Assembly: GCA_036169595.1 (NCBI GenBank)
Contig: CM069766.1
Location: forward strand, 3,472,501-3,500,000
DNA from: Dictyostelium firmibasis
Taxonomy: Eukaryota; Evosea; Eumycetozoa; Dictyosteliales; Dictyosteliaceae
Length of the DNA stretch: 27,500 nucleotides
Reading direction: 5' to 3'
The translations under genes were made by a program, and so were the position numbers. This document shows positions 15,489-27,161 of this stretch, piece by piece. Each line of letters begins with the position of its first letter. Within the stretch, counting starts at the first letter, position 1. The notes under the pieces were generated by a model. That model did not search any database. It was given only the letters and a program-made list of their open reading frames with translations, and had not been told where the DNA came from.

Positions 15489-16910
15489 TTACATATTATC
15501 ATTTAATTTTTGAATAAAATTCTTAACATCATTAAAAGAAGTATATAGTGGAGTTGGAGCAACACGAATTACATCAGGATCTCTAACATCACAAATGACA
15601 CCAGCATTTGAAAGATTTACTTTCAACTCTCCAGCTTTAATACCTTTGATGAGTAATGATAATTGTGAACCTCTTTGGGTAGAGTCAGATGGAGTGATAA
15701 TTTGGACATCGGTTGTTTTTAATTTATGAGTTAAAAGATATTCCAAATAACCTGTGATCACGGTAGATTTCTCAGCCAATTTTTTAATGCCACCAGCTTT
15801 TTCAAAAACACTTAAAGATGCACGTAATGCAGTGCAATCAGCAACTGAAGGATTTGACATACGGAAACCTAAAGCACCATCCTCTGCATAGAATTCTTTC
15901 TCCTTTTGGAAACGATTCGACAATTTATTACCAAACCAACCTAAAAGACGTGAATCATTTGTTAAATCAAATATTTGAGTATGTTTATTATGAACGAAAA
16001 CACCAGCGATACAACCTGGGCCAGAGTTTAAATATTTATAGGAGCACCAACATGCGAAATCTACATTCCAATCATGTAAACTTAATTGAACATTACCTGC
16101 AGCATGTGCTAAATCCCAACCTACAATTGCACCAACCTCTTGTCCAACCTTTGTAATCTTTTCAATCTCAAAGAATTGACCTGTAAAATATTGAATACCA
16201 CTTAACATTACAACTGAAACACTATCACCATGTTCTCTTATAACCTTAATAATATCATCTGTTCTCAATGTATATTCACCATCTCTTGGTTTAATTTTAA
16301 TTAAACTTGTTTCTGGATTAAACTTATGATGTCTAATTTGTGATTCTGTTACATACTATTACATTTTATTTTTGGTGTTAATTAATTTATATGTGGGGGT
16401 GGAGGTGAATAATAATTAACTTACTAAATCAGAAGGAAAAGCACCATATTCAATAATAATTTTATGTCTAGTTTGAGTTGGTTTATAAAAGTTTGCCATT
16501 AAAACGTGAATATTGGTTGAAAGACTATTCATTGGACAAACTTCAGAAGGTAATGAACCAACGATCTTTGACAATGATTCTTGAATCTCTTCATCGATAT
16601 GAAGGAATGGATGTTCACCATGATGATGACCTTCTACACCATACTTTTTCCAATCATTTAAATAGTTACTTAGTTGTTTTTCAATTTCTTTTGGTTGAAG
16701 ACCTAATGAATTACCTGTTAAATAAATAACTGGTTTCTCCAAATCTTCAACTTTAACTTTACTTGCATCAGATGCTACATCTTTAGTGGCAGGGAAATGA
16801 AATTCATTCTTCATTGATGATAATTCATCTAATTCATCCAATTTATCTGCTAATTTTTCATCATCAATTGTTAGATTTTTATTTTTAATATATTCTAAAA
16901 ATTTATCCAT
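15489..16910 (-). CDS. kynu: Kynureninase (2 exons, 450 aa)
   Basis: PLP-dependent enzyme that cleaves kynurenine and 3-hydroxykynurenine to anthranilate or 3-hydroxyanthranilate plus alanine, in tryptophan breakdown toward NAD. Reading leftward, exons are 16910-16425 and 16355-15489. The phase-0 join gives AFPSDL|YVTESQ, matching human AFPSDHYAIESQ. Landmarks are YLTGNSLGLQP near the N-terminus, GWDLAHAAGNV (D243 and H246, PLP ring contacts in the family), DFACWCSYKYLNSGPG with the PLP lysine at K269, GWFGNKLSNRF, and RVAPTPLYTSF near the C-terminus. Human kynureninase is 465 aa. The intron carries the G-rich stretch GTGGGGGTGGAGGTG on the plus strand, giving a C-rich tract in the transcript. 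It converges with elongin C. Confidence 0.97.
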
Positions 16911-16992
16911 TCTTTATTTGATTAACTTTATTAAAAATGAAACAGAAAACGAAAAATAAAAATTTTAATTTTTTAAAATTTAAAATTAAAAA

Positions 16993-17024
<32 letters not shown>

Positions 17025-17123
17025 CTAACAGTCGACGAAAAAAAAAGCACAAATAATAAATCTATATATATTTAACAAATAATAAATCTATTTATATATA
17101 TGTTTGGTTAAAAAAATAAGCAG

Positions 17124-17154
<31 letters not shown>

Positions 17155-17252
17155 GGCACGTGGGCAAACCCAAAAAAAAAAAAAAGATAATTATTTTTCT
17201 TAAGGTGTGTTTTTATTATTATTATTAATATTTTTTATCTTACAATATTGTT
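16911..17252. other. spacer between ubl5 and kynu, probable kynu promoter
   Basis: Both flanking genes run leftward, so this holds the ubl5 3' end and the kynu promoter. It is A-homopolymer rich. It contains an E-box palindrome CACGTG within GGCACGTGGGC at about 17155-17165, and a 26-bp-period duplication (ACAAATAATAAATCTAT at 17049 and again at 17075). No coding segment was seen. Confidence 0.55.
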
Positions 17253-17775
17253 TTAGTTGTAATACAATTCTAAACCATCACCATCGTGGATCTCGTCTTT
17301 ATTTTCAATAGTAACTAATATTAGTATATGGAATATATATTTATTTTATAAATATATATATACTATCAAAACTAAATAAATTATCACTACTATTATTTAT
17401 TATTATTATTATTATTATACATACAGTCCTCTAATGTAATATCTAAGTTTATTTTTTTTTATTTTTTAATAAAAATATGTTAGTTAAAAATAAAATAAAA
17501 TAACTAAATAGATATATGAACATACGATCTTTAAAGATTGAATAAGATTTTTGTAATCTAATCTTTTCTGCTTTAATTCCTATTTGAGCAGATAAAACTT
17601 TCTTTAAATCACCTATGGTATCATCTGAACTAGAAATTTAAGTTAATATGCACTTTAAAACATTTTATATTGTATCGGAGAAAAATTAAAAAAAGAAAAA
17701 ATTCAAAAAATGTACATACTTTACTTTTACTCTAACTTTATTTCCTAAACGATCATTACATACAACTTCAATCAT
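17253..17775 (-). CDS. ubl5: Ubiquitin-like protein 5 / Hub1 (4 exons, 73 aa)
   Basis: Atypical ubiquitin-like modifier that binds spliceosomal proteins non-covalently and helps splice-site choice in other eukaryotes. Reading leftward, exons are 17775-17720, 17629-17526, 17442-17425 and 17296-17253. All introns have GT/AG ends with GTATGT or GTATG donors, and the joined frame is 74 codons including stop, exactly the human length. Landmarks are [17 protein letters not shown] (human [17 protein letters not shown]), [11 protein letters not shown] (human [11 protein letters not shown]), SIFKDHITLEDYEIHDG (human form TIFKDHVSLGDYEIHDG) and the tail LELYYN (human LELYYQ). There is no C-terminal Gly-Gly, as expected for Hub1. 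Human HDGMN is HDGDG here. The third exon is only 18 nt. No exon is long enough to stand out as an ORF. Confidence 0.95.
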
Positions 17776-18133
17776 TTTATGAACAAAAAAGATAAAATAT
17801 ATTGCAAAAACTCAACTGAAATAATTTTATCAATAATATGGGAAATGAAAAAAATAAAAACAAAAAAAAAAAAAAAAAATTTTGAAATTTTTATTTTTTT
17901 TATTTTTTTAATAATACTTTTATTTGGTAAATTTTTTGAAAAAAAAAAAAAATAAATATTTTTAATTAAATAAACAATTATATAAAATTAATTATTATAT
18001 AATTAATTATTTAATTAAAAATAGTTATATGCATAATTGTGAAAATATATAAAATCATTTGTGATAGGTAAAAATAATATAGTTAATGGGTTTATAATTG
18101 AAAAATAAAATAAAATAAAAAATAAATAGGAAA
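17776..18133. other. spacer upstream of ubl5
   Basis: A/T-rich DNA between the ubl5 start and the small ORF ending at 18134. The segment near 17950-18010 is made of ATTAATTA palindromes. It should hold the ubl5 promoter; nothing else was recognised. Confidence 0.5.
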
Positions 18134-18238
18134 TCACCCAATGAAAAAATTAATACAAAACTTTTTGGGTATAGGTGTAAGAATACAACCTACACAGAAG
18201 ACGAACAATAAAATGATAGTTAAGACTGAAAGAACCAT
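18134..18238 (-). CDS. possible 34-aa hydrophobic peptide just downstream of the SDR gene
   Basis: An ATG in a strong amoeba context (AATAAAAATGG) lies 11 nt past the SDR stop codon on the same strand. It opens a 34-codon frame with one predicted membrane segment (VLSVLTIILLFVFCVGCIL) followed by a short tail with TPIPKKFC. Local base composition is less A/T rich than flanking spacer, and codons look coding-like. It could be a separate small gene, a second cistron in the SDR 3' UTR, or chance. No homologue is recalled. Confidence 0.4.
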   Translation of the reverse strand: MVLSVLTIILLFVFCVGCILTPIPKKFCINFFIG

Positions 18239-18248
18239 TTTTATTTAT

Positions 18249-19280
18249 TTATTTATTAATTTTTCCACAATGAGAATAATAATCAGTAAAAATATATTTT
18301 GAAAGTAAATAAACTATTTTGTTTGTTAAATTTGGACCAAATATATTAAAGATTAAACATGATAATATAGCAAAGAAGCCACTATTAAAATTAACTATAC
18401 CATATCTACCAGCCGATCTAAACATAATGTCGACTACTTGATCGGGTTTTTGTGAAAATAATTTCATTATTCTCAATGTCAATAGATTTGGTACATTATC
18501 AAATATACGAGTTTCAACTCTACCAGGTTGTACTGCTAAAATATCAACATCATTTAGTTTCGCTTCCAATGCTAACGATGATGCAAAACTTGATAAAAAT
18601 GATTTACAACTTGAATATATCACTGAATAGGGTGATGGAAATACAGCTGCAACTGATGATGTAAATATTATTAAACCATTCTTTCTCTTATCAATATTAT
18701 TTTCATTTTTATTTTTATTTTTATTTTTATTTTCAACCCAAATCCTATAAAAATAATCAGTTAATTCAACAGATGTTAATGTATTACATTGTATCATTTT
18801 TAATTTATCATTATCATATGAAGTTTGATTAAATCCTTCCATTACAAAATAACCAGCATTATTGAATAGAATTCTTATATCATTAATTTTTAAAATTTTA
18901 TTTGATTCAAATTCTTTTAATTTATTAATTAAATCTTTGATTGATTCTGGTTTTGTTAAATCCAATTTAATTGGTAAAAAATTAATTGATTTATATTTTA
19001 ATTTAATTTCATTTAACATTTCATCAAAGAATTGATCATCTTTTGCTACTAATATTATAGAGATACCTTGACTAGCTAATCTATGTGCAATTGATTTACC
19101 AATACCACTACTACTACCTGTAACTAATGCCCATTTACCATATTTCTTTTTAAAATCTTGATCTTTACTACTCAATATTAAAATATATGGTAATATATAA
19201 TTTATTATTAATAATCCAATACATTTTATACCAATTAAAGTAACTATTAAATTCATTCTTTTTTTATTATAAACCACCAT
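18249..19280 (-). CDS. Membrane-anchored short-chain dehydrogenase/reductase
   Basis: NAD(P)-dependent oxidoreductase of the classical SDR family, resembling the 17-beta-HSD12/HSDL1 and ketodihydrosphingosine reductase group. It is a single 343-aa exon. An N-terminal membrane segment (LIVTLIGIKCIGLLIINYIL, about 11-30) precedes the Rossmann fold: WALVTGSSSGIGKSIA (TGxxxGxG), NNAG, a catalytic Ser in IIFTSSVAAV, and YSSCK (YxxxK). The C-terminal region is again hydrophobic (FFAILSCLIFNIFG). This suggests an ER-membrane enzyme acting on lipid or steroid substrates, but the substrate cannot be told from sequence. A Lys/Asn-rich insertion (about 187-203) precedes the catalytic Ser strand. It is divergent from rmi1, with about 230 bp between start codons. 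Confidence 0.88.
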   Translation of the reverse strand: MVVYNKKRMNLIVTLIGIKCIGLLIINYILPYILILSSKDQDFKKKYGKWALVTGSSSGIGKSIAHRLASQGISIILVAKDDQFFDEMLNEIKLKYKSINFLPIKLDLTKPESIKDLINKLKEFESNKILKINDIRILFNNAGYFVMEGFNQTSYDNDKLKMIQCNTLTSVELTDYFYRIWVENKNKNKNKNENNIDKRKNGLIIFTSSVAAVFPSPYSVIYSSCKSFLSSFASSLALEAKLNDVDILAVQPGRVETRIFDNVPNLLTLRIMKLFSQKPDQVVDIMFRSAGRYGIVNFNSGFFAILSCLIFNIFGPNLTNKIVYLLSKYIFTDYYSHCGKINK

Positions 19281-19510
19281 TTAAAAAAAAAAAAAATAAA
19301 AAAAACCACAAAATTTAAATTAACTATTAATTTTAAAATTCTAATAAAAAAAAAAAAAAAAAAAATTTAAATAAAAAAAAAATTCATACGAAACAATTAT
19401 AAAATTCTTGATAAAAAAAAAAAAAAAATTTTTATTTTTTTATAAAACTCAAAAAGATTTTAGATATCAAAAAAAAAATAATAATAATAAAAATAATAAA
19501 AAATAATGAA

Positions 19511-21454
<1,944 letters not shown>

Positions 21455-21521
21455 ACAACAAAGGAAATTTTTTTTTTAATAAACCAACTTTTTTTTTTTT
21501 TTTCTCCAACAACTAAAAAGT

Positions 21522-21763
21522 AATGCTTAAATTATTTGACTTTTTTGGAACAATATCACCTTATTATTTCCAATAAAAAAAACCACCATTATCAACGATT
21601 GTGTCATCAAATAAAAAGTGAAATGGTTTATATAGTAGTATGGATAAAACATTAGATAATTCACAATCCAATTAGTTTAATTCATTAAATTCATCTTCAT
21701 CATTATTAGTTTTAGGATTGAGATTTAGAACGATAGTTCATATGATCTACTTTACAAATAACA
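21522..21763 (-). pseudogene. coding-like island, possible gene relic
   Basis: Reading leftward, the DNA translates into protein-like segments such as CKVDHMNYRSKSQ, PKTNNDEDEFNELN and FHFLFDDTIVDNGGFFYWK. They are interrupted by several stops and an apparent frame change, without GT/AG sites that would explain these as introns. Base composition resembles exons, not spacer. The source family is not recognised, so the call rests on codon texture alone. Confidence 0.3.
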
Positions 21764-21916
21764 AAAAAAAAAAAAAATCTTAAACTTTTCATAAAAAATA
21801 ATGAAACACTTTTCTTAATAAAAAAAAAAAAAAAAAAAATTAAATAAAATAAAAGTAAAAAAAAAATAAAAACAAATAACAGAGTGGTGCGAAATCTCTT
21901 TTAAATAAAATTAATA

Positions 21917-21954
<38 letters not shown>

Positions 21955-22172
21955 AAAGCAACCATTCAAATAATTAACTGAGAAATTAAAAAGAAAAAGA
22001 TATAACCACTAAAATGTAAAAAATTAAAAAAAAAATAAAAAAAAAAAAACGTTGGTGAAATTCGTTTATCACAAATATGGCTCGATCCAAAAAAAAAAAA
22101 AAATAAAAAAAAAAAAAAATAAAATAAAAAATCAAATTAAAAATAAATTAAAAGGGTTTTTGTTGGGGGTTG

Positions 22173-22320
22173 TTGTTAGAGTCGTAGGAAACGAAAGAAT
22201 TCGAAAAAAAATAAAAATAAAAAAAATAAAAATAAAAAAAAAAAAACGAACAAAAAAGTTTTTTTTTTTTTTTTTTTTTGTTTTTTTTTGGAATTCTTTC
22301 GTTTCCTACGACTCTAACAA
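22173..22320. repeat. perfect 30-bp inverted repeat with A-rich/T-rich loop
   Basis: The arms at 22173-22202 and 22291-22320 are exact reverse complements over 30 bp and contain GTCGTAGGAAACGAAAG. The 88-nt interval between them is A-rich in its left half and T-rich in its right half, so much of it can also pair after one G/G mismatch. The whole can form a long foldback. No target-site duplication flanks it and no ORF lies within. Confidence 0.95.
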
Positions 22321-22576
22321 AGTGTATGTTTTTTTTTTTTTTTTTTTTTCTCTTGTAATAATTAATTATTTGTTTTTTTTAATTCTATTGTGAATGTTTG
22401 TATCATTTGTAAAATATACTTTAAAATTTGTAATTCATAAGATAAAATGAAAAAAATTAGAAAACATTCAAATTTTATATAAAACACAAAAAAATATGTC
22501 CAAATTTTTTTTATTTTCAGTTAACCCCACCCTATTTAATTTTTTTAAATATTTAATAATAAAACACTATATAAAA

Positions 22577-22603
22577 ACGAAAGTTTTGTTTTAAAACTTT
22601 CGT
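22577..22603. repeat. 11-bp hairpin with 5-nt loop
   Basis: ACGAAAGTTTT is followed by GTTTT and then its exact reverse complement AAAACTTTCGT. It lies about 300 bp upstream of the ABCF start and is followed by a T-rich run. It shares ACGAAAG with the larger inverted repeat about 260 bp away. Confidence 0.85.
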
Positions 22604-22903
22604 GTGCTTTCTTTTTTTTTATTTTATTTTATTTTATTTTTTTTATTTAATTTTTTTTATTTATTTTATTCAATTATTTTTTAATTGTTTTTTTATTTTT
22701 TTTTTTTTTTGTGTTTTTTTTTTTTGTTTTATTAATTTTAAAATTTTTTTATTTTTATTTTAAAAATTTTAACAAATAACTTTGTGAAAAATAATAATTT
22801 GTACTAATAAAGATATATATAATTATATATATATAAAAAAAAAAAAAAAAAAAAAAAAAATACTGTATATATAGAAATCAAAAAACCTACTTCAATAAAA
22901 ACG

Positions 22904-24992
22904 ATGGCTAAAAAGGGAGGAAAAAATAATAAATCAAAGAAGGAAGTTACTCCACCACCTTCAGATACTGAGGATGAAGTTCAAGATAAATTCAAAGAAA
23001 TGAGATTAAATTCATTCACTGCAACAGGTTCCCTTGCTTCAAAAGATTCATCAAGAGATGTAAGTTTTTATTTTTAAAATTTTTTTTTGAAAAAAATTGT
23101 CCCAACCCATTAAAAAAAGAAAGAAAAAGAAAAAGAAAAACTAACATTAAAATTTTTTTTTATTTATTTTTTATTGTTTTTCTATTTTCTATAGGTTAAA
23201 ATTGAACAAGTTACATTAACTTTCCATGGTAAAGAATTGTTATCAGATACAACAGTAGAGATCAATTTTGGTAGAAGATATGGTCTTATTGGTCAAAATG
23301 GTTGTGGTAAATCAACATTCTTCCAATGTTTAGCAGTTAGAGAATTACCAATTCCAAAACATATCGATATTTTCCATTTGAGTGAAGAAGCAGCACCAAC
23401 AGAAAAGACAGCTCTTCAATCAGTTATCGATGATGCTGAAAGAGAAGTCAAACGTTTAGAAGCAGAGGAAGAGAGATTATTGGAAGAGGAAGGTCCAGAT
23501 AGTGAAGAGTTATTCGATGTTTATGAACGTCTCGAACGTTTAGATCCAACAACCTTTATTCCAAGAGCATCTGAAATTTTAATTGGTTTAGGTTTCACCT
23601 CTCAAACAATGTTAAAGAAAACAAAGGATTTGTCTGGTGGTTGGAGAATGAGAGTATCATTAGCCAAAGCACTTTTCATTAGACCAACTCTTCTCTTATT
23701 AGATGAACCAACAAATCATTTAGATTTAGGTGCATGTGTATGGTTAGAGGATTATCTTTCAAAATATGATCGTTCACTCTTTATCATTTCTCACTCTCAA
23801 GATTTCCTTAACAGTGTTTGTACCAATATCATTCATATGACTCAATCAAAATTGAAATACTACGGTGGTAACTATGATACTTTTATCAAAACCAAAGCAG
23901 AATTAGAAGTTAATCAAATGAAAGCATACCATAAACAACAAGAAGAAATTGCACACATTAAATCCTTTATTGCTTCTTGTGGTACCTATTCCAATTTGGT
24001 TCGTCAAGGTAAATCAAAACAAAAGATCATTGATAAAATGGAGGAAGCTGGTCTCGTTGAAAGAGTTCAAGACGATAAAATTTATAGTTTCGATTTCCCA
24101 CCATGTGGTGAATTAGCTCCACCAGTTATGCATTTTGACAATGTAACTTTCTCCTACAGTGGTAAGGAGGCCGATGTTTTATATAGAAACTTAGATTTAG
24201 CAATCGATCTCGACTCTAGAATTGCTCTTGTAGGTCCAAATGGTGTTGGTAAATCTACTCTTTTGAAATTAATGGTTGGTCAAATCACTCCAACCACTGG
24301 TTTCATTAAGAAACACAGTCATCTCAAGATGGCTCGTTATCATCAACATGCTCACGAAGTTTTAGATCTCACAATGACTCCATTGGATTTCGTCAAATCT
24401 AAATTTTCACAAATGAATAAAGATACCGAAGAATGGAGAAGAGAAATCGGTAGATTCGGTATCACTGGTAAAGCTCAAACTGAATTAATCGGTTGTATGT
24501 CTGATGGTATCAAATCTCGTTTAATCTTTTGTCTTATGTCTCTTGAAAATCCACATTTATTATTATTAGATGAACCAACAAATCATTTGTATGTATATAA
24601 TTCATTTATTCACAAATAACATTTTTAAAAAAAACCTTACTTCACAAAATTATCATTCTTTATATTGTTAACTGGTATTTTTGTCATAATAACACATAAT
24701 TCACATATATTTCATTAAAAACACCATTCTAACCTCTATAATTGACCTTTTCAACGTTTTTTTTCTTAGGGATATGGAGTGTATTGATTCATTAGCATCG
24801 GCCATAAACAAGTTCCCTGGAGGTATGATTTTAGTTTCCCATGACTTTAGACTTATTTCTCAAGTTGCAGAAGAAATTTGGGTTTGCGATAATAAAACTA
24901 TCACTAAATGGTCAGGCGATATCACAACCTACAAAGAAAAATTAAAGAATGATATGAAAAATCATGTCAAACAACACTCTTTAAAGAATTAA
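22904..24992 (+). CDS. ABC-F family ATPase, ABCF2/ARB1-like (3 exons, 590 aa)
   Basis: Soluble twin-ATPase ABC protein without membrane domains; its yeast relative ARB1 acts in ribosome biogenesis. Exons are 22904-23059, 23195-24588 and 24770-24992. The joins are GAT|GTT and TT|G, which rebuilds [14 protein letters not shown] Lys-rich N-terminus precedes NBD1 (GQNGCGKST Walker A, LSGGWRMR signature, [12 protein letters not shown] Walker B, SHSQDF) and NBD2 ([31 protein letters not shown]). Many stretches match human ABCF2, such as [20 protein letters not shown] and EEIWVC.KTITKW.GDI. The second signature is degenerate: human LSDGQKCR is MSDGIKSR here. I do not assign a dictyostelid abcF number. 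Confidence 0.94.
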
Positions 24993-26156
24993 ATCCATTT
25001 TATAATATTATAACAAAAAAATAAAAAATAAAAAATAAATAAATAAAAAAATAAGTTGTTGATTTGTTGGTTTCTTTTATTGCCATTAGTATGTGAAAAA
25101 TAAAAAAATTAGTTTTTTAATTTAAAAATCAATATATTTTTAAAATTATTTTAATTTCAACACCAGAATAAATTAACAAATAAATAATTCAATTTAAAAA
25201 AACATCAAAAAAAAATAATTGGCAAAAATAATAAAACTAATAGAATATCAATATTTTCATTTAAAAAAAAAGAAATAAAAAAATATCCACCACGTATTGT
25301 TCGTGCATGTTAGACTAAAATTAAGAATATGTGAGTAGTCGAAATGAGTATATTAACCATCACATTTTTTTTTTATCTTCAAATAAATAAATAAATTTTA
25401 TATAAAAAAAAGTAAAAGTAGAAAATGGATGTTGAGAATAAAATGAAATACCCTTATTTCCTGTTTAAAATATATTCTTCTTGTTTCCAATGTTGTTGAA
25501 CTTAATTATTGATAAATGTTGAAAATTAAATGGAAATCGCTTTTCTAACCTGGATATGGGTGAAAATTAGTGGATATTTCATCTCAGTTCTTAATTTTCA
25601 TAACCAAGAGAAACCAATTCACTTTTTTTGAAACTTCTGATAAAATTATAAATAATTTCTTTTTCAACACATGATATAAAAATATCAAAAATAAAGTCAC
25701 CATCCTTTATAAAGAAAGAAGGTTTTTGAGCAATACAAAAAAATAAAATTAAAACAAATTAAGATTTATAAATAATGTTAAAAGTTTAGGTAAAAAAAAT
25801 TTATTATAAAATTTTGAAAAATGTTTAATTTTAATGAAAAAATAGAAAAAAAAAATTAATCAAATAAAAAGTATTTATCTAAATTGAGAAAAAAAAAATT
25901 CTGTAGAAGCCAAACTCTAAATAAAACTGAAAGCTATTATTGACCAATTCGCCTTTAATTTAACATAATTATCTTTTTCTCCCTCGCCTATTATTTTTTT
26001 TTATTTTTTTTTTTTGTTTTTCCATTTTTGGAAAAATTTAAAAAATATGAGTGTTATTTTTACAATTGAATGATAATGTGAAAGGTGTAGATTTACTATT
26101 ATTTTGAGGTGAAATAATTGAACAAAAAAAAAAAAAATAATAATAATTTTTAGTTT
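24993..26156. other. convergent spacer between the ABCF and ankyrin-RA genes
   Basis: Both neighbours end toward this 1.16-kb region. It is A/T-rich, but 25290-25740 has composition closer to exons and includes a coding-like stretch (own entry). A short plus-strand ORF of 24 codons begins at 25424 (MDVENKMKYPYFLFKIYSS) and is probably chance. No RNA gene was recognised. Confidence 0.5.
25591..25758 (-). pseudogene. coding-like stretch, possible gene relic
   Basis: A 55-codon open stretch on the minus strand, without an ATG, reads as ordinary amoeba protein (for example FFIKDGDFIFDIFISCVEK and YNFIRSFKKSELVSLGYEN). Downstream DNA to about 25400 keeps protein-like content in the same frame but with stops. 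No family is recognised and no splice sites complete it, so it may be the remains of a gene or chance. Confidence 0.28.
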
Positions 26157-27161
26157 TTAAATTATTTTTTGGAATTGCTCAACAGCTTCTGGTGGTGCTG
26201 TTTTTCTAATTACACAAGAAAAATAACAATGTAAATTAGTTTCATTACCAGATGTACCAACAATTACTGGCCATTTTGATTTTGATTGTAATAATGAATC
26301 TGTTGGTTGTAAAAAACGAGCTTTTTATTAAAAAAAAAAATAAAAAAACAAATAAAAAAAATAATGTTAAAATTTAAAAAAAATTGGAAAAATAAAGTAT
26401 AATGCAAATGAAATCTTACATTTTCCTTTAATAGTTTCAGCAATATCAAAACATTTATCATATGATGGCATATTGAATTTTTCACACATTCTTTTACATA
26501 AATCTCTTGCTGTGTCAGTATTTGAGACTTTAATAGATTTATAGGATTCATTTCTAAAGAAAACTTTTAATACCTCTGAAGAATTTAATAAAACTCCACC
26601 TCTAATAGTATCATAACCAGTACCACTACCAAGAGAAGCAGATGAAGAAGAAGTTGATAAATCGGGAGTTGATGGTGATGTCATTTTCTCACGTAATGTT
26701 GAGACTTGTTTTTGATATTGATCATGTTTCTCCTTCATCTCTTTTTTCTGTTCTTCGAGTTTCTCTTCGGTTTGTGATGTTTTACCTTCAGATGCTTGAA
26801 CCAACTCTCTTTGAAACCAACTTGGTGCTAAATCGTATGCTGAGAAACCATTATTATCGGTTAAATTGATTTTTGCACCATTACGAACCAACCATAATGC
26901 TAAAATATCATATCTATTATTAACTAATGAATGTAATGGTGTAACACCTCTATTATCTTGAACGTTTACATCAACACCACGTGATACTAATAACTCTATA
27001 GATTGTTTATGTCCTCTTGTACATGCTATATGTATTGCTGTTGTACCTTTATCAACTTCTTTCATATTTATATCAACACCACAATCCAACATCTCTCTTA
27101 ACTTTTTTATATCATTGTTTCCTGCTGATCTAATTAAATCATAATCATATTTTTCTAACAT
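26157..27161 (-). CDS. Ankyrin-repeat protein with C-terminal Ras-association domain (2 exons, 301 aa)
   Basis: Reading leftward, exons are 27161-26420 and 26320-26157, joined through a T|CT codon with donor GTAAGA; the frame is 302 codons including stop. Residues 1-115 form about three ankyrin repeats (GTTAIHIACTRGHKQSIELL, GVTPLHSLVNNRYDILALWL). A charged coiled coil (about 128-160) and a Ser-rich linker follow. Residues 195-295 resemble a Ras-association/ubiquitin-like domain of the Grb7/RIAM kind: VLKVFFRNESYKSIKV, TARDLCKRMCEKF, FDIAETIKGKSRFLQPTDSL and SKWPV. It may bind an activated Ras or Rap GTPase and scaffold partners through its ankyrins, but this is inferred from domain type. The second exon completes the RA domain. 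Confidence 0.85.

Larger units (their letters stand above)
21455..22903. other. spacer between rmi1 and the ABCF gene, with hairpins
   Basis: This 1.45-kb stretch holds the rmi1 3' end, a coding-like minus-strand island (21522-21763), A-homopolymer DNA to about 22140, a perfect 30-bp inverted repeat (22173-22320), an 11-bp hairpin (22577-22603), and T-rich promoter-type DNA before the ABCF start. No intact gene was seen. Confidence 0.6.

Noticed and set aside
17155-17165. CACGTG E-box as a kynu regulatory site
   Set aside because: A single 6-bp palindrome has no supporting context. It is mentioned only as part of the spacer description.
22052-22393. Plus-strand 113-codon ORF over the inverted repeat
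   Set aside because: It translates A-run Lys and T-run Phe stretches around the hairpin, with no sign of protein-level composition.
25890-26130. Further coding-like fragments near the ankyrin-RA 3' end
   Set aside because: Both strands give short protein-like readings and the codons include ones rare in this genome, so strand and reality cannot be decided.
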